A stretch of 46,767 nt of DNA from assembly GCA_015680685.1 (NCBI GenBank), contig MNCI01034636.1:1088-47854 (forward strand), written 5' to 3'. A program made the translations under genes and the position numbers. The DNA is from Gnetum montanum (lineage: Eukaryota > Streptophyta > Gnetopsida > Gnetales > Gnetaceae). This document shows, piece by piece, positions 1-12,178 of the stretch (positions within the stretch are counted from its first letter, which is position 1; every line of letters begins with the position of its first letter). Under the pieces are notes generated by a model. The model saw nothing but the letters and a program-made list of their open reading frames with translations. It did not search any database and was not told the origin of the DNA.

Positions 1-53
1 AAATCCTGTTCGAGGACACTTGTTGGCAGTCGTGTCCCAAACGGTCGCCAACA
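1..53 (+). repeat. 3' end of a family-B LTR (fourth copy)
   Basis: The first 53 bases align with the last part of the long LTRs of element B (compare the ends at 28508 and 32762). AAATCCTGTTCGAGGACAC matches AAATCCTATTTGAAGAACAC, and CCCAAACGGTCGCCAACA matches CCCAAATGGTCGCCAATA. About 35-40 bases between these blocks are missing here. The rest of the LTR lies outside the window. The CA end at 52-53 is the expected LTR terminus. Confidence 0.6.
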
Positions 54-116
54 CCTTCCTCTTCTGGTTCTAATCTCTATCCTTGCAATATAATCTCAAC
101 ATCTCAACATCAATAG

Positions 117-296
117 ATGGGAAATGATCTTAACAATGATCCCTAGGTAAAAATTGATCTTGGTACTGATCTCAAGGTTGAAATTAATATTGGTAATAAT
201 CTCTAGGTGTGAATAGGTTTTGGTAATGACCCTTGGATGGATGTTGTTTATAATTATGACCTCTGGATGGATGTTAATTTTGATTAGAAGGTTGGA
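117..296 (+). repeat. Six-unit 30-bp tandem repeat
   Basis: Six consecutive units of exactly 30 bp start at 117, 147, 177, 207, 237 and 267. The most alike parts are TTGGTAATGATCTC-like cores. Because the period is a multiple of three, one frame reads as a degenerate decapeptide repeat (for example VKIDLGTDLK, MDVVYNYDLW), with stops in some units. The units have diverged by substitution only, with no indels. Confidence 0.75.
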
Positions 297-1691
297 TCAA
301 ATAGTCAGTCAATTATTTGATGGATTCTACAAATGAATCCATTTTCCCTAAACTTCAAATCATTTTCCTTCTAAACTATGAGAAAATTTCCTAATATCTT
401 CTAACATATGTCGCATATTTTATTTCAATCCTTAGTTTGATTAATAGAGCTTTTCTTGCTTGCCTTTGATCTCGTTGATCTACTACTCAAGAGCATCGAT
501 ATGATCATTCACTCAAAACTCCTTCATTTTTCAATGCACTCTATAGGTTTCAAACGTTAATAGACTGAAGAGACAAGGTAGGATAATTATCCGTTAGCCT
601 CTATGGTGCTTTTTATGGGTTTTAATTATGGTCAATTGATTCTCAAATGGATTAGAACTATTCTAAAATGAATTTTCTCTCTCTAGAACCTCCGATGAAG
701 ACTTAACTAGCCTTAAAGAGTTAAATCATATTAAAAACACTTACGTTTTAGGCTCTAAATAAAGTATTATTCTATTTTGAAATAGAAAAATAATGGCTTT
801 AAAATTAATTTTTAAGCTTTTGTAGGCTAAATTTGACCATTTCATTACATCCAAAAGATCCAAATCTATTAGAAATCATTCTTATTTCATTGAAATTAAC
901 ACTAGAATAAAAAAATTATGGCCATTTAAAGTTGCAAAATATTTAATGCTTTTCAAGACTTATCAAGAGGTCATCCATCCGAGTGCTACTCCAAGATGAG
1001 CATACTTAATTACAAAAGTTTCATCCAGATTTCTACTAACCTATCAATTTAACTTATTGGTCAACTTCTTCTAATTTTTAATATTTAAAGTTTTCTACAC
1101 TAAATGTCAACTTTAAATTTCTTGTATTTGATAGTTTTTTGAATTTCCACTCAATTGAAAAAAATTTAAAATTTCCTATCAATTGACAAAAAAATCCTCA
1201 GCAACCAAAACTACCAAAGGAGCCATGATCCTGCAGTACTAATGATCATTAGGTGAGGCAGGATCCTACAACACCAATGGTCATCACCTGTAAGAAAAGC
1301 TTGAGCTTAGGTGCATAGGTGGATGACAAGAAGAACAATGATCACATGTAAATGAGAGGGCACAACAATAATGACAACATGGTAGTGGCATTAAGAGTGA
1401 CAAGGAGCAATAGTGACAACATGACATGGGAGGGTGGTAAGGAGCAAAGTTGTTGTTTCTCATAAGCTACCCACTACAGCATAGTCCACTATGATGTAAT
1501 GCAAAACCTTATTGTGCAATAGTGTGGTGGGCGATGCACTACCATCATCACCAAGCCAACCATAACACAACGTGGTTAGGTCCTATGACCCAATTGTGCT
1601 ACAACTGGCAACCACCTTTCCTACCCTAACACTATGGTAGTGTTAAAATTTTTAAAATTATTATCACTATTTGTTAAAATATATTTATATA

Positions 1692-1758
1692 ACACACACA
1701 CACACACACACGCGTGCACACACACACACACACACAACAACAACAACAACAACAACAA

Positions 1759-1797
<39 letters not shown>

Positions 1798-1821
1798 AAA
1801 CAACAACAACAACAACAACAA
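1692..1821 (+). repeat. Compound (CA)n / (CAA)n microsatellite
   Basis: A CA run (about 1692-1734) interrupted once by CGCGTG is followed directly by a CAA run to 1821 with two short A-rich interruptions. The apparent poly-Asn and poly-Leu open frames over it are products of the repeat, not genes. Confidence 0.95.
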
Positions 1822-4154
1822 TTAATTAATGAGCAAGTTGCTTAGATGGCTAGTTAGAGAGGGGTTAAGACTTGAGTTTCACAACTTGCACATTATGGTT
1901 TTGGCTACTATCCCCAATTCTTGAGAAAAACTAATGAGAATTAATTTTAGCTTTTAATTTTCAAAAGTTAAAAACTTTTTTAATTTTAATTAATGGCATA
2001 TTTACTAAAAATGTGATATCTCAAAAATCATGCATCAAATTTCAATGAAATTAGTACCATTAGAATTATCTCATAGAGTACTACATGTTGGACTAATGAT
2101 ATTTCTAGTTTACTAATCTTATAGTAGATTACAAATTAATTACTTATTAACTAAAATTCAACTGTGTTCTTCTCTAAACAACTCAACCTTCCAAGCATGC
2201 CTAGAATTGTTGATCCTTTATAAATTCATGGAGGTCTTTTAGGATATCATCCTCAAATTAGCCTTTGTGTAGTAGATTTGTAGAGATTATTTAGCATCAC
2301 AAAGTTTACAACATAGCTCCTTCCGAGCATTCCAGCCAAGCTTCTCCCACAACCATAGGTAGTGTAGCTTCATTTTCATTATTTTGCATCATAATAATAT
2401 AGTTGAAGCCACTAATTTAATTTGTAATCTATTAGAATTTGAGGGTTTTAAATATATTAAAACTTTTATGTTGTCAAAAATGTTGGTTTCTTCTATCTTT
2501 AAAACTATTTATTGCAAATATTTAATAACTTAATGATGTAACATTTACCATCTCTAACAAAGTACTGTTTGTAAAATGATTTTTGTAAGGACCATGATTA
2601 CACCTACAATCATTCAAAATGTCTTAGGTTTTCATACTAGGGCAAATCCTCTCAAACGTAATATGCAATATGCTAAATTCAAGGCTTTTTATAGAAGAGA
2701 AATGTCTGATTATGTTAGATATACTACACTTTCTAAAAAGAAATTTTATCAATTTGATTTGATTAACAAAATCAATTTCCCAATATGGATTTTCATATAC
2801 AGTAAGATTTTGTGGAATCTCCAAGATTCCCATATTAATGCTTATTTGATATGGATTTATGATTGGTCCCTCTCTTGTTTAATAGATTTATATCTTACCA
2901 TGAAACTTACGACTACCACTAAGAAAAATCTAAGAAAGCCTTATACCATATTTTGTTTATTTATTAATTATTTTTTGCGTGATATTCATGTGCTAGTGCA
3001 CTGTGAGTTGTAGATCGAATGAGAAGGAGGTGTAGGGGAAGTAAGTCCAAGGAGGGATAAAGTAGATGCAAAAAAACTAAGTTCCAAGGTTTACCATCAA
3101 ATATATTTGTTGTTTTTGTTATTGTTTATGTACATATTAATATTTATTATATCTAATTTTAATAAGAAATAGCACACTAGGCAAGGTTCAAGTGGATAAG
3201 GTTTGAATGATAAACAAAAGGGGAAGGAACCAGAGGAAAAATTAAAACTACTTACTACTTATCATATTTCAAATACTTTCTTTTTAAATGTTGTTTTGAC
3301 ATTTTCTATTGCATATATCATTGGGCCAAGAATACTTTATTCAAAAGTTAGAAAGGAAATCTCAACATAAGTCTAGGCCCAAGTAAGTAACTATCCCACC
3401 TCAAAATCTCAACATGGAACTACAGTGAAAAGTTCAACTCTATCTAGGAGTCTACAAACTATATTGGTGATTCCTTCTTCTCAATCTCTTTTTATTAATG
3501 TGATTACTTAAATTACCATCAATGGATCATCCTACTCTCTAGGATAAATGTTGGTTGTTGGAGAGGAAGAAGTCATTTTTCTTCAAAATATTAGTAATTA
3601 AATTACTTAGAATAGCTCTCACTTTGCTTGTGAGGAGTTATATCTCCTAATGGAGTCCAAGTATTGTGACTTCAATGGTGATTAAAAATTTTTATAGTTT
3701 GATGGTTCCTTTGTAGTTCATGTAATTCTTGAAGATGCTCTAGACATCACCAAAATCTTAAACAAATTTTAAGAGAACTAGAAAGTTCTACTTGCTTGGC
3801 TTGACACTTATGAAATCGTGAACATATGCTCCAAATTGAAAATAATTGAGTTCATGTAAGTAGGGAACTCTTATTATTTTTCTTTTTATTTTATCTCTTT
3901 TCATTATTATTTTTTCTCCCTTTTTACTTACTACCCTTATCTTGCACATGCAAAGAAAGAAGAAAGAATGGTAAGACGATGTAAAACAATGGACCCTTCA
4001 AGTTAACCTATTGGAATCAAAACTTAACAAGGCTAAAAGGATAAAGGATATTAAAAAGAGTGCCACTAATTACATTTAACAACTCTATGATGGATTCTCT
4101 AAATGTCGAGTTGTACTTGAAAAAGATGATGCTACCAAGGAAGCATAAGTACCT

Positions 4155-5104
4155 TGACAAGCTAGGAAAAATTTGGTGTTGGATACCTTTATAATTTATC
4201 TTTCCTTTGTTGTAGAGATCGTCACCTCATCTATGACTAACTAGCGAGTTGTATCCTATGGAGGAATGATTTTAAAGTCAAAAGATCATCAAGACAATAA
4301 ATGATTAGAATCAAATCCAAAAAAATTCCATACTTATGCATGTCACTCATAAGTAAAAACATGCATCTTCATCCTAATTTCTAATCACAATTTCAATAAT
4401 AAATATCTATAATTAAATTAAATTGGAGTCAAAGTTACAAGCATAAATGATGATGAGAATTACAAGGGATACTTCACCTAAATTTTGATTATACCTTGTT
4501 GCCTTGACAATGTAGCAACCTCAACAGCCTAACAATGGACTCTAATAGTTTATAGTTGCCACAAAGCTTAACAAACCTTCACTCAAAAATTTTAAGGGGA
4601 ATTGGACTTCAACTTGACGTGGGTTTTCTTGGGTATCAATTCTCTTTTTCCCTCTTTCTCCTTCATCCCCACTCTTAATTTTAATCTGGGCATGTATTTA
4701 TACTTCAAGGGTATCTAAAATGAAATATGAGATAATTGATCCTTGTCACAGGCATCAATGTCAATAGATATTTGTTTTGTTGATTTTCATCATAGCCTTG
4801 ATCTCCCATGATCATCACTACAAGTCACTTGTTTCTATTTCGATCAATATCCAAATTTTTTCCTCCTAATCCTATCTACAGAAATCCATGATATCAATGT
4901 TTATCACTATTTCTATTTGGATTGATATCTCCTGTCTCAATCTTGATCGCAACTTCGATTACCTACAATAATCAAAGTAAATGTCATTAGTTCATATTTC
5001 TTTAGGTAGAAAAAATTGATGATTTTTGGTATGTCAAATGATAAAAAAAAGGTAAAATAATATATCCATTACTATTTACATGAAACATTTTACAGGATTC
5101 AACA
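4155..5104 (-). repeat. 3' LTR of element A
   Basis: 950 bp, starting TGACAAGCTAGG and ending GATTCAACA on the plus strand, so in element sense it begins TGTTGAATCC. It matches 14465-15369 joined to 17773-17813 along its whole length. No strong polypurine tract is visible just inside it at 5105-5130. Confidence 0.9.
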
Positions 5105-5352
5105 CAATCCTTGACTAGCCTTTGGCTAGGGCTTGGCAACAAAGACGAAATAAAACATAGCTTCCCTGCCCCATTAATACCCAAGGGATATATGAAACCA
5201 TGCGTGTGTGCGCCCACACACACACATCAAAACACAACATAACATAGTTGGTTAAAAACAGTTTGAAATTTTAAAGAGGTGACCAAAAACAAAGAACAAA
5301 AGTTGTCAAAATCACAAAGTTTAAAATAAAATATCATAATTTGGAGGCTGTA

Positions 5353-6475
5353 TTAAGCCTCTGAGCCTACTTCCATGTCCATGTCCTCCTCAAATTGGGA
5401 TGGCTCCTCTCCCTCACCATCATCATGAATCTAAGGCTGAAGATGTTTTTCAATGTCCACCATCCTCTTATCTAGAGTACTGATGATAAAGATAAGTTAT
5501 TGGAGGATTGAGAAGATCTCCCACTGGGTGGACTACACCTCATGAAGCTAGGATCGAAATTCCTTACGAAATCCATGAATCTCATTAAATTCAGGTGCCA
5601 AGGAAGAGCCAAGATCCTAAGACTCTTGGAGGAAAGGCCCAACCTTGTTGTAGATCCTCAAGGATCGAGGGAAGGCATCCTTCTTTAAAATAGAGAGATG
5701 AACTTTTGTGTCTATCTGTAGCTTTGGAACTCTACACTTCCTTAGAATTTCCAAGATGAGAAAGGGAAAACATAGCTTCAAAGCATCATCATTATAGTGG
5801 TAGATGAGGTATCTAATGAAGAGGAAGGAAAAATTTGCCTCCTCACAGTACTTCAATGCCTTCACCACCTATAGTGCAAGGTTGAGTACATAAGTAGTAT
5901 GGGTGGATGACAAGATGTTAGTAACAATCATTCTTTCCATCACCCTATGCTCTAACCTAAGGTTCAAAAAATGGAGGCCTTGGTTCTACAGTTGACCATT
6001 ATCACTCTCACTAATGAATTGATGAAATAGTTCATATTTCTCCTTAGTGTTGGTCTTTGATTAGAAAATGTCATTTCCCTAGGCTGGTAATCCAAACCAC
6101 TCCTGCATATTGGCTACCATAATGTTCACATGTGTATTTTGAACTAAAGACACCAAGTAGCACTTTGGGGGGTCAGCTTTGGAGAGGTGGCATTTGAGGT
6201 TCCTATAAAATTCTAGAACCTCCTCTTACACATACCAATCTAGAGAGATCGAAAAAAACCCCACACTCCATGGCATCCATCTGTTGAAGAACCACATCAT
6301 TGGTGTGGTTGAACCACTCTGTAAAATCTACCTCTGCATGCCATGGAGTGATCTTCAACCACTCATTCCTTGGCACCTACAAACAAATGAGAACTTTGAC
6401 TAAATTAAATTGTCTACAGAATCCTCCAAGGGTGTGCACTTGTACCTTTTCTCCAACGTTACTTGATTTAGCCAT
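5353..6475 (-). pseudogene. ORF in the env position of element A
   Basis: Between integrase and the 3' LTR the minus strand carries a decayed coding stretch. The longest open part is 5617-5868 (83 codons, with LCFPFLILEILRKCRVPKLQ). Upstream and downstream, stops and frame changes separate other protein-like pieces, among them EFYRNLKCHLSKADPPKCYL near 6190-6140 and an acidic C-terminus ending near 5353. Athila-group elements have an additional ORF at this place, often called env-like. The EFYxNL pattern also recalls the plant domain family annotated as putative plant transposon protein. I see no convincing signal peptide or transmembrane segment, so membrane or envelope function is not supported here. 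The product would be non-functional because of the stops. Confidence 0.45.
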
Positions 6476-6599
6476 CTTATATTGTATTTTGAAAACCCCA
6501 ATTAGCTTTGTGTATGATGATTGGGGGAAAAACCCCAAAGAACATAGTAGTCCCTTGTCATACATTATGAATGCTGGAAAATGAGGGTTTGATTTATGC

Positions 6600-9200
6600 A
6601 AAAAATAAAAACAAAAAATTTGAACCCTTTCCTACATTGATTAGCATTTTCTATTGTGGCTGTGGTGGTTGCCTAGTCACGCTACTCCTGCTATCCTTAG
6701 TCATGTTGCTCCCTGCTGGCACTAATTCTACACTTTTGCTGCTCCCTGTTGGTCCTAATTTGTTGAATGTAGGTTTTTGAAATAGTGGGGTAGTGACTTA
6801 TAACAAAAATCACCACCTCATAAGTATTTTACTATATATATATTTTTTACTTTTCCAGTTATCAAATCATCTCACAATTTTGATTAGGCTCGATGCATTT
6901 TATGTCACTTTTTATCGATACATCAATATAAATTGATTTAGTGGAATTGCAAATTGCAAATGTATCGGTATCCATTGAAGCTGCATTGATAAAAATTGAG
7001 GCATTTAAGAAATGTTAGGGGATATCAATGTAGATTTTTTTAGGCTACACGAATCAATATATATCAATTGATATTACTATCGTGTTGAAAAAATCGAGGC
7101 ATTTGGAAAAATCTAGAACTTGTCAATACAAATCAATCCAAGCTACAAGAATCAATATGTGTATCAATTTATATCAATTATATGCTATTCAAATGCAAAA
7201 TATTCATGGAAATTTACTCTTAATTAGGTAAAATTGTGCAAATCAATATCCATCAATGTAATAATGTCAAATCTTATCAATAAGATCAAAAGTCTTGTTG
7301 AAAACTTGGACTTTTATTACTATCATATTGATCTTAGTGCCTAAAATTGAAAACCCATGATTTATTACTATATCAAGACATCGAGATTGCAATCTCTCAT
7401 GATAATGAAAGACTAGGATGTTTGTTGTTTATGTATAGACATCAATACTTCGATATTATATTGATAATTATACATGTCCTAATTGCCTCAAGTCAAGGCT
7501 ATCAATATCAATCAATAGTATTGTAATTTTATTTCTATATTATTTAAATATGCTAATTCCTCCTTTTGATTAATGAATTCTTATTCTTAAATATGAGTTC
7601 ACATATAACTCGATTAGTAAGGCCCTACCTAGGATTAATTTGGCTTAACATCACTTCACAAGGTTTGCTTCATTAGGTGTAAGAATGTCTTATAAACTCA
7701 AGGTTTAACCTTATGATTTAAAGATCTGAGATGCATTACTTACATCTAACTCATTTTCTAACTTGCTCTTGGCTCAGCTTCCAAGTTGGTTATACCTACT
7801 ATTATATCTTTTATTAATTGGTTACCTCCCCACCTCCCTCTCTAATTAAGCTAAGGTATGTAACATACCTAGGTTAATTAGGAAATATAAATTATTAAAG
7901 GGAACATGGTCAAATGATGTACCAAAAGCAAAAGATGCCCTAGGTCTTATATATCTAGATGACTAAGAAGATACCAAAGAAAATGGATGAATGAGTGTTA
8001 GTATCCATCATTGGTGATCATAGTAGGGATCTCGACCACTCACACTTATGGAAGACATAATGAAAAACACAAAGAAAACCTATGCACAAAAGTCCCACTA
8101 GTCAGAAGAGATAACAATGCAAAAGAAAAATAGGAAGATAACTCAACAAAAATAAAAAGAGTAATAGAAAAAGTTAAAAACAAGGCAAAAAAAAAGCAAA
8201 AAAATAATAATAATCTAAGAAATACAAAGAAAAAGAAGCAAAGTAACTAAATAACAAAGTAAGAGGAATGATTAAAAGTGAAGGCGCCCATTAAAATATT
8301 GACTATGAAGGAGTCACTCCTTCACTACTAGTGTTATACCCTAGTTCTAAGGTAGTGGCACCTTGATTTGATTGGTAATTAGTGCCTGATCCTTAAACAC
8401 TTTGCTTGTAGAAGGAGGTTCTTGTAGAATGCTTAGAATTATGAGCTTGAAGCATTGCCCCAACTATAAGGTTCTTATGGGAGTGGGGCTCAACTCATGA
8501 TTGAAGGTTCTTTTGGGGCCATTTTTTCCTTTTGTTTTTATTTTCTTGATTTTTTTTCTTTTCTTTCTTTTTTTTTTCTTTTTCTTTTCTCTTCTTCTTC
8601 TTATTTTCTTTGACAAGAAATTCAATATTTGATTGACTTCAACCATGAGGTTCTTGTGGAAGCCAAATTTTTTTTATAAGGATTGTTTACATGGCTTAAT
8701 ATTGATAGATGCCTTTTGTTATCAGAGAAACTAGGTTCAATATAACACACAATTTTCACCTTAGTGACTCATCCAATTAGGTATTTAATAGAAACCAAAC
8801 ACTAATAAGCAATACCCTAAACTAAGCTATTCAACCACCTTGACTTATGAACATTGTACTTAAAGAATATTGTTTTAAAACAATAAAGTTTATTATTTGT
8901 AAGACACTTATAAATCTAAGGCTCACCCTTAGTTAGATTTTGGTTTTAAACCTACCTATTTCAAGGTAGCAGGAGTTGTCCTTCTCCCTTGCATTCCAAA
9001 CATGATGCTACCAAATTTTTTATAGTTCCAACTAACAATAGAGCATCCTATTGCCCTCTACATTTTTTAAGGAAACCTTTGTAGATTGTAAATACTTCTT
9101 TATTATCTTATTCAATGACATAAGGGTCTTTTTGAGGGGTATGTTTAAGAGCTAAGACTTCTAATGGATTAATGTCGTGTAATTCATTAGTGGTGGGATA
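6600..9200 (-). other. Non-coding spacer of element A
   Basis: About 2.6 kb between the end of pol and the env-position ORF. No protein-like frame spans it. It includes an ATCAAT/ATTGAT-rich part (about 6880-7540), an A-rich part (about 8090-8260) and a T/CT-rich tract (about 8525-8610), which is purine-rich in element sense. Long non-coding 3' regions are usual in Athila-group elements. Confidence 0.6.
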
Positions 9201-9217
9201 AGTTGAATTCCTTAGCT

Positions 9218-10282
9218 CTACCAGTTTACTTTCTCCAGGTTCCTCAATGTGATGTTGATAATATAACTTAAGCCTTTACCATTGACTATGAATGTAGTTG
9301 AGGAATCATCAATAGGTGATATGAGAATGCTTCCATTATCATGGGGTTGGAAAACTAAATAAGGGTCTTCCCACCTAGTTGTTAACTTCCCTAGAAATTT
9401 ATGTAATCTCATATTATAGAGAAAAACTTTATCACTTAAGAAAAAGTATTTTTTAAAGAAACTTTTATCATGTAATTTTTTCATTTATTTTTTTTACAAT
9501 TTCTTATTTATCAAGAGCATGTAGTTGCATTTCATCAAGTTCATGAAGTTGGTTGACTCTAGTAGCCTGGTTCATGTCTTCATCAAAATTGAGTTGTTGG
9601 GCTAACTACAAAGATTAATATTTAAGTTCAACAGGGAATAGACATAACTTACTATAAATCAATTAATAAGGTAAATATCCTAAAATTGGTTTATAGGTAA
9701 TTTGATAAGTCCAAAGTGCATCTTGCAATTTTTTAGACCAATCCTTCCCTTTAGTACATATAGTTTTCATTAATATATTCAAGATAATTTTATTAGCATT
9801 CACTACTTAGACATTTGTTTGAGAATGATAGGCAGTAGCTATCTTCTGTTGGATACCACAAGACTTAAGGAATTTTTTTATGATTTTATTGATAAAGTGG
9901 ATTCCTTGATCACTAATGATCACTTGTGGAGTTCCAAAGCATGTTAAAATATTTTATCTAAGAAATGCTACAACTACCTTAACATCATTTGTTGGGATGG
10001 CCTTTATTTCTACCCATTTGGTGACATAGTCGATACAAAACAAAATGTATTGACATCCATTAGATGGTGGAAATGGTCCTAAAAATTCTATTCCCACACA
10101 TCAAATGGTTTTATTATTAAAATTGGTTTTAAGGGAATTTCATGTATTTTTGTTATGGCTTTCATTTGTTGACATTTATCACACTCTTGCACATACTTAT
10201 GTGCATCTTTAAAAAATGGAGAGCCAATAAAATCCACTTTGAAGGACTTTGATAGTGGTATGTTTACTATCAAAGTGGCCAC
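9218..10282 (-). pseudogene. Integrase of element A, inactive
   Basis: Integrase inserts the DNA copy of the element into the host genome. Read on the minus strand, a zinc-binding part with CDKCQQ (within 10088-10282) is followed by the catalytic core. The first Asp is in FCIDYVTKW (about 10050-10020) and the second in SDQGIHF (about 9900-9880). Where the third residue (Glu) is expected, near 9815, the frame has a stop followed by V-V-N, so the catalytic Glu is lost. A C-terminal part, 9218-9484, is open and contains KVFLYNMRLHKFLGKL, matching the post-core region of Athila-like integrases. At least four frame breaks separate these parts, so the enzyme cannot be active. Confidence 0.85.
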
Positions 10283-10540
10283 CTCCTATATCATCATGGC
10301 ACATTTGTAGAATTTTTATTGTTCATTCTTAGCTACACATTATCTTGCTATGTTGTCTTTATAGATTCAATAGAGATATGGACTACTCCAAATGTACCTG
10401 GATATGGTGCATAGGAAAGATTTCTTCTCTTCTTTCATTCAATTGATAGTGGCTAGATAATTGGCTATATCAAAAAAACCAAGGATCCTTTCTTATAGAA
10501 AACAGTTGTTCATCAAGAAATTCATCATGAAGACTTGTGT

Positions 10541-10912
10541 TTATTTCTCATCAATAGTTTCTAGCCTTGAAAGATTATCTGCTACTACATTTTCCCTACC
10601 TCTTTTATCTAAAATATCTAGGTCAAATTCGTAGAGTAATAAGCACCATCCCATTATTATTGCATTTTTTATTTTTTTGGTAGCTAATAACTTAATGGCT
10701 AAATGATCAGTATATACTCTAGTTTTATATCCTATTAAATAATGTCCAAATTTATCTAGAGCATATACAATAGCTAATAATTCTTTTTTTGTAGTGGTAT
10801 AATTTACTTGGGCTTGGTCTAAAATTTTGGACACATAATAAATCACTCGTGGTTTATTATCAATGTATTGTCCTAAAACTGCCCCTATTACTATGTCATT
10901 AGCATCACACAT
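10541..10912 (-). pseudogene. RNase H domain of element A
   Basis: RNase H removes the RNA template during reverse transcription. The 123-codon open frame begins MCDANDIVIGAVLGQ, contains VNYTTTKKELLAIVYALDKF and VYTDHLAIKLLA, and ends near VVADNLSRLE. This is the order and spacing of the Ty3/gypsy RNase H (RNaseH-like domain of the RT_RNaseH type), with the Asp, Glu and Asp residues present. It lies directly downstream of RT in element sense, as expected. The frame upstream is broken, so it is a surviving domain of a dead polyprotein, not a separate gene. Confidence 0.9.
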
Positions 10913-11039
10913 TAGATTAAATGGATAATCCCAATTAGGTGCATTTAATATAAGGGCTATGGTTACTCATTTTTTTCAATTCCAGTAATGCTTCTTAATA
11001 GTCATTAGTCCAAATGAATGAAACATCTTTTTCTAAGAG

Positions 11040-11908
11040 CATGTATAATAGTTTAGAAATTTTTGAAAAGTCTTTGATAAACCTTCTATAATACCCATCA
11101 TGTTCTAGAAAAGATCAAAGAGTCTTTAAATTTTTTGGACTTGGAAGTGTAGATATGACTCTTACTTTTTAATCATCCATTCTTATTTCATATTTAGAAA
11201 TAACATCCCCTAACACTATGCCACTTGTAACCATCAAGTGACTCTTTTCCCAACTTAATTTTAAATTTTTATTAATACATCTATCTAAGACATGTTCGAG
11301 ATGTTGCAAATTTTTATCATAAGTATTCTCATAAACTGAAAAATCATTCATAAAAATTTCAACATAACCTTATAACATATCAAAAATTATTCAAATCATG
11401 GCCCTTTAAAAATTATCTAGTACATTAGAAAGGCCAAAAGGCATACGTTTATAAGAAAAAGTTNTCCTCATAACTCCATGCAAATGCCTAAGACTTTCTA
11501 TGCAAAACTTCTAATAATTTTCTTTCTTACTCATTAATTTATTATTAATGGTTTACTTTGATCTAGGAAGATATACTTAAGTGTAATAGGTAGTTCTCTA
11601 AGATCTAAGGAATCTTTATTTGAAGGTTGAATTATCTCCCGAATATTTCCCAAGCCCAAATTCAAAATTTGGTCAAGGAGATCTTGTTGTTCCTTAGTTG
11701 AGGGATCTAAATATCCTTTCTCAAAATTATTTAAAACTAAGGTTTCCCTATCTTGTGCCATTGCTGAAGTGGATAAAGTGTAGAGCATTCTTGCTTCCTT
11801 CAAGTCTACATTTAAATGATCTTCTTTTACCCTATCATATATATTTAGTATAAAAATAATATTTGCAAAGGAGAGTTGAAGTTGTCTAGATCTACAATTA
11901 ATTACCAC
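11040..11908 (-). pseudogene. Reverse transcriptase of element A, active site altered
   Basis: The open part 11534-11908 is the linker and N-terminal side of RT (LRELPITLKYIFLDQSKPL). After a break and an unknown base at 11464 comes RMPFGLSN (about 11450-11430), the conserved fingers/palm motif. The palm active site is at 11351-11330, where the expected two-Asp motif (M-D-D-F-S in Athila-type RT) reads MNDFSVYENTYD. The first Asp of the pair is therefore Asn, a G-to-A type change that would abolish polymerisation. It continues to about 11169 with LSWEKSHLMV and GIVLGDVIS. The domain order and motifs are clear, and several stops and shifts show that it is dead. Confidence 0.88.
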
Positions 11909-11950
11909 ATTAGCTATTGCTAACCAAGGACTACCTAATATAATAGAAAA

Positions 11951-12178
11951 TTAATTAGGGTTTTTTACTTCCAAAACAACAAGGTCAATTGGGCATTTTT
12001 CTTTTTCTACATTAATTATCAAGTCCTCTGCTATTCCTATGGGTTTTATATTTGAACCATTATTCAATGATATTTTCATGTTTACTCTTTTAATATCCTC
12101 AATATTAAGTGACCTAGCCATTTCAAGAGGCATGATATTAACACTAGCTCCAAAATCTAGTAAGGAATTTTTAATCAA
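11951..12178 (-). pseudogene. Aspartic protease of element A
   Basis: This domain would cut the gag-pol polyprotein. The open frame starts MIKNSLLDFGASVNIMPLEM. The site Asp-Phe-Gly-Ala-Ser corresponds to the DxGAS form typical of Athila-type proteases rather than the D-T/S-G-A form. It continues with an ILED/GIAEDLIINV-like strand and ends ...PIDLVVLEVKNPN. Upstream (12180-12430 on the minus strand) a protein-like linker is readable with one or two stops. It lies between gag and RT in element order. Confidence 0.85.

Larger units (their letters stand above)
54..4154. other. Unassigned AT-rich DNA without a recognised gene
   Basis: No ORF in this stretch resembles a known plant protein to me. 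It contains a 30-bp tandem repeat (117-296) and a CA/CAA microsatellite (1692-1821). The longest open frame (2576-3013 plus, 145 codons) is rich in Ile, Lys, Tyr and Phe, as expected of a chance frame in AT-rich DNA. Around 3620-3830 and 4040-4150 the plus strand reads somewhat like decayed protein-coding DNA, with several stops. This may be the remains of the transposon into which element A inserted, but I cannot assign it. Confidence 0.5.

Noticed and set aside
117-296. CRISPR-like array
   Set aside because: The 30-bp units are directly contiguous with no spacers, and the DNA is plant-like.
1621-1825. Poly-Leu (minus) and poly-Asn (plus) open frames
   Set aside because: Both are translations of the CA/CAA microsatellite.
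2576-3013. 145-codon plus-strand frame
   Set aside because: No known motif, composition of chance AT-rich coding, no start context or neighbouring gene structure to support it.
8464-8646. Lysine/arginine-rich minus frame
   Set aside because: Translation of a CT-rich simple tract in the spacer of element A.
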